Assembly (NCBI RefSeq): GCF_964340395.1
Contig: NC_135551.1
Location: forward strand, 10,490,879-10,554,878
Reading direction: 5' to 3'
DNA from: Glandiceps talaboti
Lineage: Eukaryota > Hemichordata > Enteropneusta > Spengelidae
Length of the DNA stretch: 64,000 nt
Program-made: the position numbers and the translations under genes
Notes under the pieces: model-generated
The model's database searches: none
The model's input: the letters and a program-made list of their open reading frames with translations, nothing else
Told to the model about the DNA's origin: nothing
Shown: positions 12,192-40,101 of the stretch, one piece after another
Layout: each line of letters begins with the position of its first letter
Numbering within the stretch: position 1 is the first letter of the stretch

Positions 12192-15070
12192 GTAAGTAGC
12201 TAAAGTCATCTAGATGACATTAATAGGCACAGACAGCGAATTGAAAGCTGTATGTCTGTGACATTACATAAACGTTGCTAATAGTATATAATACTAATAA
12301 TTCTAATATACATACCCGCTCTTATGTGGCAGTTTAGACAATGAAGTGACTCGACGAAAAAACGAACCACCAACTTCATACAAATTGTGACAAGCTTGCA
12401 AAGTTATCTTTGGTATATGTACAAACTACTTTGGTAATCTGAGGTCATTGTGCCGATGAAACTTTTGTAGTTTCATTACGTTGTGGTGACCTGTATTGTT
12501 GGGACTATATCTGTAATATTCAGTTGGTTTTCAGTGGATTCACCAACTCAAAGTGCACCAAAGTCCACCGTGACGATATTCTGTTCGACCGTTACAATGG
12601 TCCTGTTCTAAAGAATTGCCATTTTGACCTTAAACCTTTTTCTACACTTATTCAGACCCCAATTTCTCTTCTTCAAATCATTAATTTCAACGCACAGTCT
12701 AAATTAAACCACATGATAAAGTGAAAAAGCCGGCGTATTCTCTGCGAATGCATCACGGCTGTAAAACTATAGTTCAATGACATCAACAATGATGTAAGAT
12801 CACGTAACACTCATTTTAGGAAAACTTCCACAAGGTTAAGGAAATGCTGAAGACGTTTAATTTTGTATTTAAAGATTAGTACACATTATTTATCAGGCTA
12901 CAGAAGATTAAGGTACATCAGCCAAGGCCGAATCGTAGTTTGAATCGGTCTGAACTCGTGATGTGTGCCATTAATCAAATATATCGATCGATTCAGGTTG
13001 ACTCAAATCAACAGGTTACCTGATAGACTTCAATCCATCAACTATACCCCCGACTGACAACCTCATTTTTCTGTCTGTAAGATTTTGATATATGTCACCG
13101 TAAAAAAAAATATGCATGATGCACTGTCACAAAAACAAAGAATAAAATACTGGAATGGCATGCTCAAAGTTGGTCGAACTTTGATCTCATGAACCCGTGA
13201 TCGTGAGGGGTTGATAATTCGATAACAGGTACAGCTAGATTATAAGAAGTGCTGTCAAAAATTGTAATTTTTTTAGTTTAGTCAAAGTACAAGACTGCGT
13301 CTGTATGCATATTGTTCATCTCCATCTTTTATCATCCGTTGGCTGTACATATAGACTGTTTGATCACAAACGCAAAGGCATGATCTGTAGGTGTTTTAAA
13401 GTAGAAATTGACCGTTCACAGCAAAAAATAGAGAATTTTTTTCCAAGTAATTTACGAATGTAAAACAACATGGCGTGGTAATCAATACAAGTACATTTGG
13501 TAGATTTTCGCTAAGACTTATTTTCGCTTATTTCGCTCAAAAAAACACCAAAAAGTTGACACAAAAATAACTAGACTAAAATGACCAGGAACGACTTTGT
13601 TATTGTTGAAGGTTTGTAACACACTTATATTGGAATTGTAACATAGTTGTGGAGTCATGATGGGCGAATGGTTAGCATGGCCAGCTTGGAATCTACAGGT
13701 CATAGGTTCGAGGCTTCGAGCCCAGTTGCTGCTGTTTGTTTCTGAGTGGCTAAAGTTCTTAACTTGGGCAAGATTTGAACCACGATAGTGCCTCAATAAA
13801 TCAACCCTTCTGTATAATTGGGAACCTGGTAGGACAGAGGTTGCGGTATGAATGTTTTACTCTATGCGCTTATAAAGGCTGCAATGGATGGTAATGCTCC
13901 CAGGGGAGTTAACGTTAACGTTTAGGAAGTAAGGACCGTTGTGCTGCCATTGATCCATGCCAGGAGTAATAATTGTGAACACCTTGAGCTCTCTTGAGAA
14001 AAAAATTGAACTGCAGTCGCAAATTATCTCGATTTGACAATGACGAGTGACAATGTAGGGTACGGATTATCATATTTCCTCCCACACATATGAATTGTGG
14101 GTATTTTATTTTGCTGAGTCATTCCAACTTCCTTGAAGCTGTCAAAACAAACATTTACCTTGAGTACATGGTGTGATGCAAGATAGAATAACACCACGTG
14201 CGTCTACGTCTCGTGACTAGCGGTGACGTCACACACTTGTCAATGACAGTAGTTGTTGCAAAGTAAAGGAGAAATATAAACTAAGTGATTGATTGATTGA
14301 TTGATTAATCAATTGATTGATTGATTTGATTTGACAAATATGTATGCAATAACTTACACATTGAAGGAAGACATCATTAATAAATTTATCATACGTGACA
14401 GGTGACTATTTATTACAATTCGAGCTAGTCTTGTCACCCTATTTTTAAAAATGTTTCTCAATACATTTTCATAGCAGCTATGGGTCGGTCGATTTAGAAA
14501 AATGAAAAAAATAACCATCATATCTTCTTCATGTTTCTCTGCCTCTCCTTTTCCCAGTCTTCCTAAAGGATGCACGTGATCCTATTTTTTAAAAATGTTC
14601 CTCTGTCATTAATTTTTCATAGCAACCATGAGTCGGTCGGTCGATTTAAAATCAAAAAGTAAAAAATCAAAAAAATCATCTTCATGTTTCCCTGCCCCTT
14701 TTTTCCTACTTTCTATGTTTTTTTATTGGAAACCAACATCATTTCCCAGCTTCTCTAGACAATTGGCTTGTTCTCAGCCTCCCCCCCCTCCCCCGAATAT
14801 CTTCCATCTGTCACTGCGACTAACCGCAAGTAAAAATGACACATTAAACAACTTTTATACACGATTAAATGTTGTTTCCTGAATTATCACTTCTGTATTT
14901 ATGACATTTTCGAAACTGCAATGTTTACGGAAAGAACACGTGACCTGTTCAGTTGATGGGGCCTCTTTGACTGAATTAGTGGTCTATTAATTTAGTGATA
15001 CATTGTATAAATTGAAGTCCCAAACCATATCAAAATAACCATGACATTTCTCCTTCTTTAATGTCCATAG
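12192..15070 (+). other. Long first intron of cathepsin L gene 1
   Basis: No coding exon is evident. It holds a tRNA-derived SINE (13,655-14,010), (TGAT)n at 14,283-14,330, and a near-duplicate pair of segments around 14,440-14,560 and 14,580-14,720 (TTTTTAAAAATGTT... CATGAGTCGGTCG...). Confidence 0.5.
13655..14010 (+). mobile_element. Degenerate tRNA-derived SINE
   Basis: The head resembles tRNA. An A-box-like GGGCGAATGGTTAGCATGG (13,662-13,680) is followed at the right distance by a B-box GGTTCGAGGC (13,705-13,714). The body contains AACTTGGGCAAGATTTGAAC and GGAACCTGGTAGGAC, blocks typical of invertebrate tRNA-SINE central domains. The tail AACACCTTGAGCTCTCTTGA is also SINE-like. An insertion in the first intron of cathepsin gene 1. 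Confidence 0.7.
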
Positions 15071-15103
15071 GTAGCAAGTAATTAAAGTGCAAGATACGAA
15101 AAC

Positions 15104-19982
<4,879 letters not shown>

Positions 19983-22140
19983 ACTATCCACGTGACAATT
20001 CTACCAACCAATGACACCTTGTCAAATCAGCATCATCACACTTTTCATTACATTTATATCGTCTTCTCTCTACGTCACCTATCGGGATAGAAGAGTTTAA
20101 GGAATTGCACATATTCAGTCAAAATCGTATTTCATAAAGTTGTATTTTTTTAATGATTTAAAATAGGTTTTACCGCAATGTAACATAAATTCGTTGTCAA
20201 AATCACAACACAAAACACACATTTTTCAAATATTGTACTTAACTTGATTTTTACCAGTTCTGATCCTACGGTTCTTTCATCTGTGTAATAGTCAAATCTT
20301 ATGTTACTTGCCAAACAACTCGAACAAATTAACAATTGGCTTTATCCACTTTTCAATCTGTTATCAACCATTTTCGTAAACGGTGTACACAGTCGTGGCT
20401 ATTGATTTAAGAGTTCGAAGAAGCTAGGCGATAGATAATTCAAAGACAGTCCTCACTTGTACCTTTTAAGTCCTTAATAATATTAACGCTGTTAATTTGT
20501 ATTGTCATTTACACAGCTTTTCTGTCGAGGACTCAACCGGAATTAAATGTAGTTTGTTTTATTCTGATATCGCACTTGTGAATTGTTTATTATCAGGTAG
20601 TAATCTAAGTTGAGTTACTCTTCCATGCTGCAGTATAATTATATATACTTAAAAAAAATTTCGAACAATCGCACAATAACATCAAATCACCATGTACCAT
20701 TATAAGTCGGGGTTTAAATGTTAACATTTAACACCCTTTAAACCGGCATGACTTGAAGTTAGCATATTGCTTTACCAGTTGCGACATTGAACATATCTAA
20801 ACCCCTTGGAGGGGGCACATATAGAAAGACAAGATCAGTGAAGTGACACCATATATTTCACGGGAAGTAAAGGGAAGTTGTAATTGTGTATACTTTTATA
20901 CGGAAATATTGTGTTATTTTGAAAATAAAGTATATCGGCAAAATTCATCGATTGTATCCCTTTGATTGGTATCTTGGTACTAATACCCTTATTCGAACAT
21001 TGACTTTCAATATTATTACGACTGCGACTCTTTCGACGATAAAAGATACAAGAGATGGCAGATATCAAGAATTTTAAGTTGATTACAGAGAGCAATGTAG
21101 TTGGCATACTAGTCAGAAAAAAAAAACTTCTGAGTAGGACAACTTAGATCGTTATCTTAGACGGGAAAAAGTGCGGTTGGACACATAAGTAATTTCTACA
21201 CATTCATTAATTAGATGCGGAAGAATATATTACCCGTATATGATAGGATTTATTGCAATAGGTCTACTGACCAATGAGCATACATTGCAAAAACAATACA
21301 TTCATACACAAATGTTACGTAACTAAGTGAAAAATAAAATAAATGGAGAATGTCACAATGTAAGATCAATGTCACATCAACAAGTTGTAGCTCTTCATTC
21401 TTAATTTTAAATGCTTTGTAGCTAAAGAGGCCAAGTTACCTACTAACGAACTCGTATATGTGTGTGTGTATGTGTGTGTATGTGAGAGGGGATGGGGGTG
21501 GGGGTACTCGGATAAACTAGGGAGTGGTTCCAGTCATCTACCTTTTAATTTCGAGGATCTTCTCTTTGTGGCAAAAAGAGACTCCTGGAACCAAACCCCC
21601 CCAAAAAATAGTGTTTCGATAATTAACCCGACTGACCCAAGTATGAGTTCTCGACCCTAAATATTTTTCTGCATGCAAAAAGGTAAAATGGTAACAACGT
21701 ACTTCTATTTCCATGTATATCTTCATGTCTTTGCTTTATCTGTGGTCTCTTTAATAAAATCGTATTCCAGAGTTAGGTCTGTTTAGACTATCACTGATTA
21801 CAGCAGAGTCTGCACGACACGTTCGTCTACTTAACTTGTTAAATTGTTGTCATTTATGTATTTTACACCTCGCCAACTATTTTATGGAAGTATATTATCT
21901 TGGGGTCGAAGTAATTTTTAAAAATTTAAGATGAAATAAAATAAAATTCCGACTTACCTACCCTTTTTTTCTGAAGTCATGTTCTCAGAAATATTTGCCT
22001 GACTAGGGTATGTAAACATCGAAGACCTGTGAATAACAGTTGTTCGGCCGCTGTGGGCGCTGTACAGTACTTCATTACTCGATAAAGTGACCCCCCCCCC
22101 AAAAAAAAAAAAAAAAAAAAAACACCCAAAAAACCACCCA

Positions 22141-22209
<69 letters not shown>

Positions 22210-22670
22210 AACAGAGACCTTGTCTGTGATGCATATCAGCATGATGTTATATGTGCAATAGGAATGGCATGTACGACTTTTGATATTTTTCTCTTATTCT
22301 TGCGCATAGAACAGATACTCGCTTTTGTGACTCCATGTTTTGGGAAATTTCAGACGGAAAGCAAGACTCATATTTAGGGGATTTTTCCGAGTGGTGAAAA
22401 ATAACCTGGTATTTGGGCGGATTATCTCCGTACTCCTTACTAAGGCATACATACTTACTAATACATAAATACATACATACATACATACATATAAATACAT
22501 ACATACATGCATACACACACACACACACACATACACACACAAACGTTTTATGGGTGTATCTATCAGATAAATGGCATTACTAGAACGCCCCTCGTAAAGG
22601 CACCTCGTTTTGATTTACTAATTGGCATGTAAACACAGTATACAGTAATAGTTATTGTCGAGTTTATGCA
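19983..22670. other. Intergenic, no gene seen
   Basis: Between cathepsin genes 1 and 2. AT-rich with (TG)n near 21,455 and poly-A/CAA tracts near 22,090. No frame here has recognisable protein content. No AATAAA close to the gene 1 stop stood out, so its 3' end is undefined. Confidence 0.5.
22090..22209. repeat. C9-A19 run followed by (CAA)n
   Basis: Homopolymers, then about 22 uninterrupted CAA units at 22,143-22,209. Apparent poly-Gln/poly-Val frames are artefacts. Confidence 0.95.
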
Positions 22671-22677
22671 TATCACA

Positions 22678-22835
22678 GGATCAGACTCGTGATCCAGACC
22701 ACATGACTCAATTGTCCAAGTAGACACTTGTCCAATATTTAAAGACTCTGTTCAGCCCCTGCAACTCACACTCACTGACGACTACCTCTCGATCTTTATC
22801 CAGCTGCCTCCCCTCTCTCTCTGTAGCTACACTTG
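22678..22835 (+). promoter_or_regulatory. Promoter and non-coding exon 1 of cathepsin L gene 2
   Basis: ACTCGTGATCCAGACCACAT is followed by GACT. It holds an M-box-type CACATGA (22,700-22,706) and a TATA-like TATTTAAAG (22,736-22,744), with a likely start near 22,766. The donor ACTTG/GTGAGT ends the 5' UTR exon at 22,835, and an acceptor at 24,210 resumes it 20 nt before the ATG. The block is shared with gene 3 (33,395-33,420). Confidence 0.55.
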
Positions 22836-23658
22836 GTGAGTTTTTAAATCATCGTATATGATGTGAATTTCTTTGCTAATACTTGAATCTGTAACAGTTT
22901 GATTATGTGTTTATAATATTTACAATGTGTAGGGTTTTTTTTTAAATAATTATATCTGAAATGAATGACTAAAACGTTTTGTGTAATTAATTCACTATTA
23001 GACATAGGACATGGAGACTAGTAGTCTAAGCTTCCTGTTTATATCGTGTCACCAATATACTTTAAATAATTGGAAACTTTATCATTCAGATAGCAAACCT
23101 GCACCCCCGGTGATAGTTAGCAGAAAAAACACACTGCAAATTTAACTGCTGAGAACGTACTTAATACTAACGAGAGCTTTGGTATTTAAGTTGACATTAA
23201 GTACACGATCTTGTTTTTATACAGTCATCCGGGTAAAACACAATATCCGATTCAAATTAAACGATTTTGAGCTATGAAACAAAATGTATTATCATAAAGT
23301 CCTGTATTTCTATTTTCCTTCTCGAACACAAAAAAAATATCTATTTTTATTCAATGTACGAATACTTTCCATCCACGTGCACACCTTATAAACGTACAGG
23401 GTTACAGGGCAAGGGGCGTATCCTATGTACATACAGGTGGTACCATCTAATCTTAAAATCTTAACGACCATAGAGTTCAGTAAAAGTAATGTGTAAACCC
23501 TTGTCGTGAAGGTTACTATGCATTGTGGGTAACTGTGTCGCATTCACAGGGGCTTGTAGGTTGTGATTATTTTATAGACCAGTCGTGTGATCATCAATAT
23601 GCAGGATTGGTACTACTAAACCAAGAAGACTATTGAGTTCTGTTACTACCAAAACTAG

Positions 23659-23877
23659 AAACTCTATAGTCACTCTGGTTTTGTAGTAATTGAAACTCTA
23701 TAGTCACTCTGGTTTTGTAGTAATTGAAACTCTATAGTCACTCTGGTTTGGTAGTAATTGAAACTCTATAGTCACTCTGGTTTGGTAGTAATTGAAACTC
23801 TATAGTCACTCTGGTTTGGTAGTACATGTAATTGAAACTCTATAGTCACTCTGGTTTGGTAGTACATGTAATTAGTT
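23659..23877. repeat. 34-bp minisatellite, about 6 copies (gene 2 UTR intron)
   Basis: AAACTCTATAGTCACTCTGG plus TTT(T/G)GTAGTAATTG repeats at exact 34-bp spacing (23,659; 23,693; 23,727...). The last two units carry an extra GTACATGTA. Confidence 0.95.
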
Positions 23878-24230
23878 GTACGTATTACTAATTTACTATT
23901 ACAAATCTGGCCCATATGACGTACTTAATGGATCTAATTATTTCTAAAGGCAGGGAAATTATGTCAGTCTGTCGAAAATAAATTTTATATGCTAAATTTT
24001 GATTAAAAGACTTCAATTAATTCATAGTACTAATTAAGTAGAAACAGCCCACAAGCGACTGTGGTCGCAATAACGTGTATGGACAAGTAATATATGTAAC
24101 ATGTATACCAGTACACTGTAGAACGGTAATATCACATATAATGTCTTCGCCTTACTATAACGCAAAGTATAAATACTAAAACCTTTTTTTTTGTATGTAA
24201 TATTATCCAGACCTTACGAAAGAGTTCGAG

Positions 24231-29938
<5,708 letters not shown>

Positions 29939-30062
29939 ATAGCGCCCTCTAACAAGTTCAATGGAAAGGGGTAAGGAGTCATCCATTCTATATTTCATGT
30001 TCAAGTTGGGGCAATTTTACTTTCTCAACACATGTGTTATATATCTTCAGGCTTAAATAAAA
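29939..30062 (+). other. 3' UTR of cathepsin gene 2 with AATAAA at 30,056
   Basis: AATAAA at 30,056-30,061, 118 nt after the stop, fits a poly(A) signal. Confidence 0.6.
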
Positions 30063-33000
30063 CATTTCAATCAGCTATTACAGGGGAATTCAACAACTGA
30101 AAAGAAAAGAGAGAGGGCAGCCTATAAGAAACACCGCCAGTAGATTATTTACACCAGAAATACCAAGAGTACACCAATTTAATATTAATCATGATAATCA
30201 GAGCATTGACCTTTAAACTTTGACCCACCTTTTGACTACTTCCTGTTTTGTCTTATATATTCTATTTCTCCTGTATCTTTCTAGATATCCTACGTGTGGA
30301 TACATTGGTGATACTTGTTGTCATGGTGATGATTGTTGTCATCTAGGAAGACGTCACGTGATATTTACACATATGCATGAAATTAACTATACATCGATAT
30401 ACTGGTATAATAAATGAAATCTCCAAAACTTAATACGATTTTGAATAATTAGTTATGACAACATTTTGATTCAGGTACTGTATATACTTTTTGATTGGAG
30501 AAATAAAATAATTTTTTTTAATTTGTCGGAAATGAATCCGACAACTTAATATGCGTGTTTTGATTGCGTTTTTTTTACATTGTCACCCTTAGGGGTGAGA
30601 TCAATAGTTCAACGTAGGATAAAACACTCAATTCTTTTACTTTGGCCTCAGACCCCCCCCCCCACCCCCAATAGCTTTCTAACTAAATCTCGGGCGACAG
30701 AACGGTGAACATACAACTGCATTAATTTCAATATCATCAGAAGGCCATCGGCCCATACAAATAAAAAGAAAGAGAAAACATTACAATATAATACTGAGGT
30801 GAATAAAAAAAAATATAAAGTCATAAAAGTACAAAGTGCACTAGTAAAGAACCGGCCTAAAATGTTTATCAAAAGTAAGAATGGAAATAGGAATCGGAAT
30901 GTACACAACTGTAAATAACAGTATTCTTGCTGTCCATTAAACGTTTACAAAATATAAATAACAACTTACGTTGCAATGAAGTAAAATTCAGGATATTTCT
31001 GATTACAAAATTATAACTGATACTAACATCACGTCTAAGATCAAAAATCAAACGCAATACTAAATATTATATGAAGAGGTAAATTATCTTTCACATCATT
31101 GCATTGTTACATTTGGTTTACTTTCATATCATATTATAGACGAAATCATTTTTCATAAAATCATTGCACCCCACATCTTTAGCCTGTTGTCAGTTATTTC
31201 TATACTTAAGAACACAAAGAAATGATCTGAACACTTACACTTAAACTCAAAGACATCTTAGGAATTAATGTCAAATTGCTGGTTTTGACAATAATAGTTA
31301 GGATTTTCATAAAAATATAAATCTCAAATGAATGCCCTCGTCATGATCATTCTATGTATAAATGGCTGTTAGGGGTTCAAAGTTCACATATATGTCTTGT
31401 AATGACACGGTATTGAACTTGAGTGATTACGGTCAAGGATATATTGATATAGAGGGTCACATACAAGGCTTAACTGAAATTCATCTGATAAATTAAATCA
31501 ATATAAAAAAATATTATTATCTTATTAGTTCCGTCATCTGTCAATAAATAAATAGAGTAAATGATATGGGGGGTCAATTTGATAACGACAATGGTGAGAG
31601 GATATATAAAGAGGATGGGGTTTGGGTGTGGGGTTGGGGTGGGGTGGGGTGGGGGTGGCGGTTGGGGTATTGGTTGGGGTAGATCCAAATGTGTATATAT
31701 AGGAAAAAACTAAAACAACATATTCAGTATGTCTTTGGTTTGAGTTTTTTAAATTGCATGTTTCCTAACCGCCTGTACGTCTGGTATCGATTTCCGTATA
31801 AAGATGATGGCGAGCCATAATTCGTGTGAATCACGTGATTTAAATATTGTAAGAATATACTGCTAACTACTAGCAACTTTTGCTGATTTAGCTATGGTAA
31901 AAAAAATGTTTTCTGGTATTTAAGGACAATGCGTGTACATGACTAATACAATCCATAACAGCATACACAGTTAATGTACATGTAATACCATCAGATCATC
32001 ATGATATACACTATATACGTTACGTAGATTATGGGTTTATTACTACTATCCCATCCCCTCCCCGCATTGTGTTTGTGAATCTGTGGCCAAGCTTACAGTT
32101 TTTGTCAATGTTGACTTGCATGGTACCGGTACCGTTATGTATGAATACTGGGTACACTGTGTGTTAAGACGGTCTTGGCTAGTATAATGACGTCACAATG
32201 GTCTATACCCTATTAATAACGTACGGTTAATTTAGATAGTAAGAGTCCTTCCATTCGTAAGTCTGTTCCTTTCCATTCATATAATATCAGCCTCGTACAA
32301 GAAAACTTCCAGAAGCGTTTGAGATTAGTACTCTGTTGGAAGCAAGAATTTCAGTTGTTAGGTATTATTTTGTGGACACTGTATTTTGCTTGTTAGCGTT
32401 GGAATCATCACCACCTTCCGTGATTAAAATTGATATTTTTTGTTTGTTTGTTTGTTTGTTTGTTTGTTTGTTTGTTTGTTTGTTTGTTTGTTTGAAATCT
32501 GCGATCAACGAAATCTTCTGAGAACACCTTGAAGAACTGCATTGTGGGATATGATCGAGGGTTTGACCTAATGATATGAAGATTTTCGAGGTACATTCCC
32601 TTCATATTCAGGGCAGAGCTTGAATGCAGTATATAAATAATGTCAGCATCGAACAACGGTGGCCATTGCCACAATTTTTTTTATTATTTTTTTTACAGAA
32701 AATGAAAATAGGATCAACTGCCAGGGCAAGTGAAACTGGTACAAACTTTAGTGGCAACGCATTCGTGGTCAATGAACGAACCCCCCCCCCCCTCTCCACA
32801 AGATTTTAAAGGCAAAACTACCGGGGGGGGGAATGCGTTTATTCGACTGAATATGTCACTCTGTTCCTATAATATGACATGTCAATATAGCAGGTGAAGG
32901 CTAGGGAAAGTAAACGGAAGTCAGACACCTTTCGTTTCAGTAGTTATATACAGTCCTTTATGTTTACAGGAGGACATGCAAGTCGTGTTGTCACCCTGCA

Positions 33001-33369
33001 GTCCAGCTACAGCCCATTTCAAGATACCATTCACCGGCTCTGATTGATACAACCACGTTGAAACCAATAAGAAACTGAGATTGAATGAATACACTTGCTT
33101 GCGACATTTTGTATAAATAAATGAACTGACGTGCCGTGCCACCATGTAGACATCAAATGCAGATATCAAAACATATAATGATTGGTGTCCGCATGTCTGC
33201 GTCTGTAGCTGCAGCATCTTACAGGGTGTAAATATGCAGTCAATTTTAGTTGTGTCTGCATGCTTGGTTGTAAACAGTAACTTGAAAGAGGCTGTACTGT
33301 ACATGGTGACGGTATTTGAAGTATTTTGAACTTTGATGCAAGTAAAAGTGCAATTCATCGACTGCACAA
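30063..33369. other. Intergenic between cathepsin genes 2 and 3, no gene seen
   Basis: Holds a G-rich strand segment at 31,612-31,682 (runs of GGGG(T)T), (TTTG)n at 32,439-32,494, and homopolymer G/C runs. A short block at 33,118-33,205 (GCCACCATGTAGACATCAAA...) resembles 26,790-26,910 in gene 2 intron 3. The long minus-strand open frame at 32,921-33,433 has no recognisable domain. Confidence 0.5.
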
Positions 33370-33549
33370 ACAACGTGACCCAATGAGAGGTCAACCTCGT
33401 GACACAGTCCACATGACTTGTAGTTACCTGCACGGGCTACATAAAGGACTCGCGCTTTCACCAGATATCACCCACATTCACTGACATCGTCCTACCGTTC
33501 ACCTATACCAGATTTCACCCACCCCTAACAGCCGTGTCTCCTCAACAAG
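33370..33549 (+). promoter_or_regulatory. Promoter and non-coding exon 1 of cathepsin L gene 3
   Basis: CCAAT at 33,380, CTCGTGACACAGTCCACATG then ACT with M-box CACATGA at 33,410-33,416, TATA-like ACATAAAG (33,439-33,446), likely start near 33,470. UTR exon ends CAACAAG/GTGAGT at 33,549. Acceptor TTTTCAG at 34,498 resumes 22 nt before the ATG. Confidence 0.55.
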
Positions 33550-33764
33550 GTGAGTTTGAAATATAATTGTACATAATATTGTGCACGCCAAATCTGTTTT
33601 TATCATCATACAAGTTAATATTTCCTCAAAGTAACATTATCTTGATCAGGGGGTCTAGCATTGTGTCATCACCCCGATTGTACGGAGGATATTTCCCTAA
33701 ACTTTTCACCATTCGATCCATAATTTACAACGTTGTCTGATGAGGCAGAACTTATTGGGTAGGT

Positions 33765-33860
33765 TTGATAGCGAATGAATTGGCTAGCAGTGTTAGGGAA
33801 CTTTTCTCCATGTATACGTGGGTTCAAGCGTCCTTGACCGAGGTGTTAGACACGGAAAAT
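33765..33860 (+). mobile_element. Possible SINE head in gene 3 UTR intron
   Basis: GCGAATGAATTGGCTAGCAG followed about 35 nt later by a B-box-like GGGTTCAAGCG and CTTGACCGAGGTGTTAGACA. This is a pol III-like arrangement, but degenerate. Confidence 0.3.
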
Positions 33861-34183
33861 GTACGTACGTAGTACTAGTAACGCTCTGTACTCCTATCAT
33901 TTCAGTGATATAGCTTACTACCTGTATGAGTGCACGTGGTTACAACTTACTTTACTCTTAGTATGACACAGTGCCCTACATTCTGTATACATAATTCTGA
34001 ACAACTGAAATTTCTGCTTAATATGTTTGCAAACTATTCCCGATTTTGTTATTGTTTGATACTCTGCACGACTAATACATTCCCTGTGTGAACTATAGGC
34101 ATGTACACTTTCTTTATCTCTCTTTGCAGGGGGTCATTAGGTAAAGGGGCGTAACCGACTCGTACCGAATACCGTTGGTACAC

Positions 34184-34214
<31 letters not shown>

Positions 34215-34520
34215 CAAAGTTTATACTATGGCTATGAAGACAACGCACATCCAAACCGTATAAAAACCTAAGTTGTATTCACCTTGACTGCCGCACAACG
34301 CGGTCAAGGATGGTGAGATACTGTGAAAAAGTGACATTTATTGCGGATGGCTTCGTTGACATAGTAACTGCTGTTACGAGTCATTGCGTATACACCGTAG
34401 GAAACGGATACTATCTACTGCTTTCAGATAAAAAACGACAATTTTTTTTTTCAATTCTCTTCTCTTGTCATCACTTCATTTTCACTTCTCATTTTCAGGT
34501 TCCGTAGCCTAGGCGATACG

Positions 34521-39670
<5,150 letters not shown>

Positions 39671-39851
39671 ATAGCGCCATCAGTGGTAAGAACAATCTTT
39701 TGAATCTTGCCCTCTCGCTTATTTTGACGGAACTGGGGATGGGGTGGGGTGGGTTCTGTAAGACACGACGTGCCGTGCAACCCTATTGGCAACCACTCTT
39801 AGTCTGGAATGTTTGGGGTTCTGAGTGTGCCAACAACAGTTTTTTTTGTGA

Positions 39852-40101
<250 letters not shown>

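Noticed and set aside
13662-13730. Possible tRNA gene
   Set aside because: A/B boxes are present, but the cloverleaf is poor and SINE body sequence follows directly.
23659-23877. Regularly spaced 34-bp repeat considered as a CRISPR array
   Set aside because: Units are contiguous with no unique spacers, in a eukaryotic intron: a minisatellite.
32921-33433. 170-residue minus-strand open frame
   Set aside because: It overlaps the cathepsin gene 3 promoter region, has no domain or splice support, and contains a dispersed repeat block.
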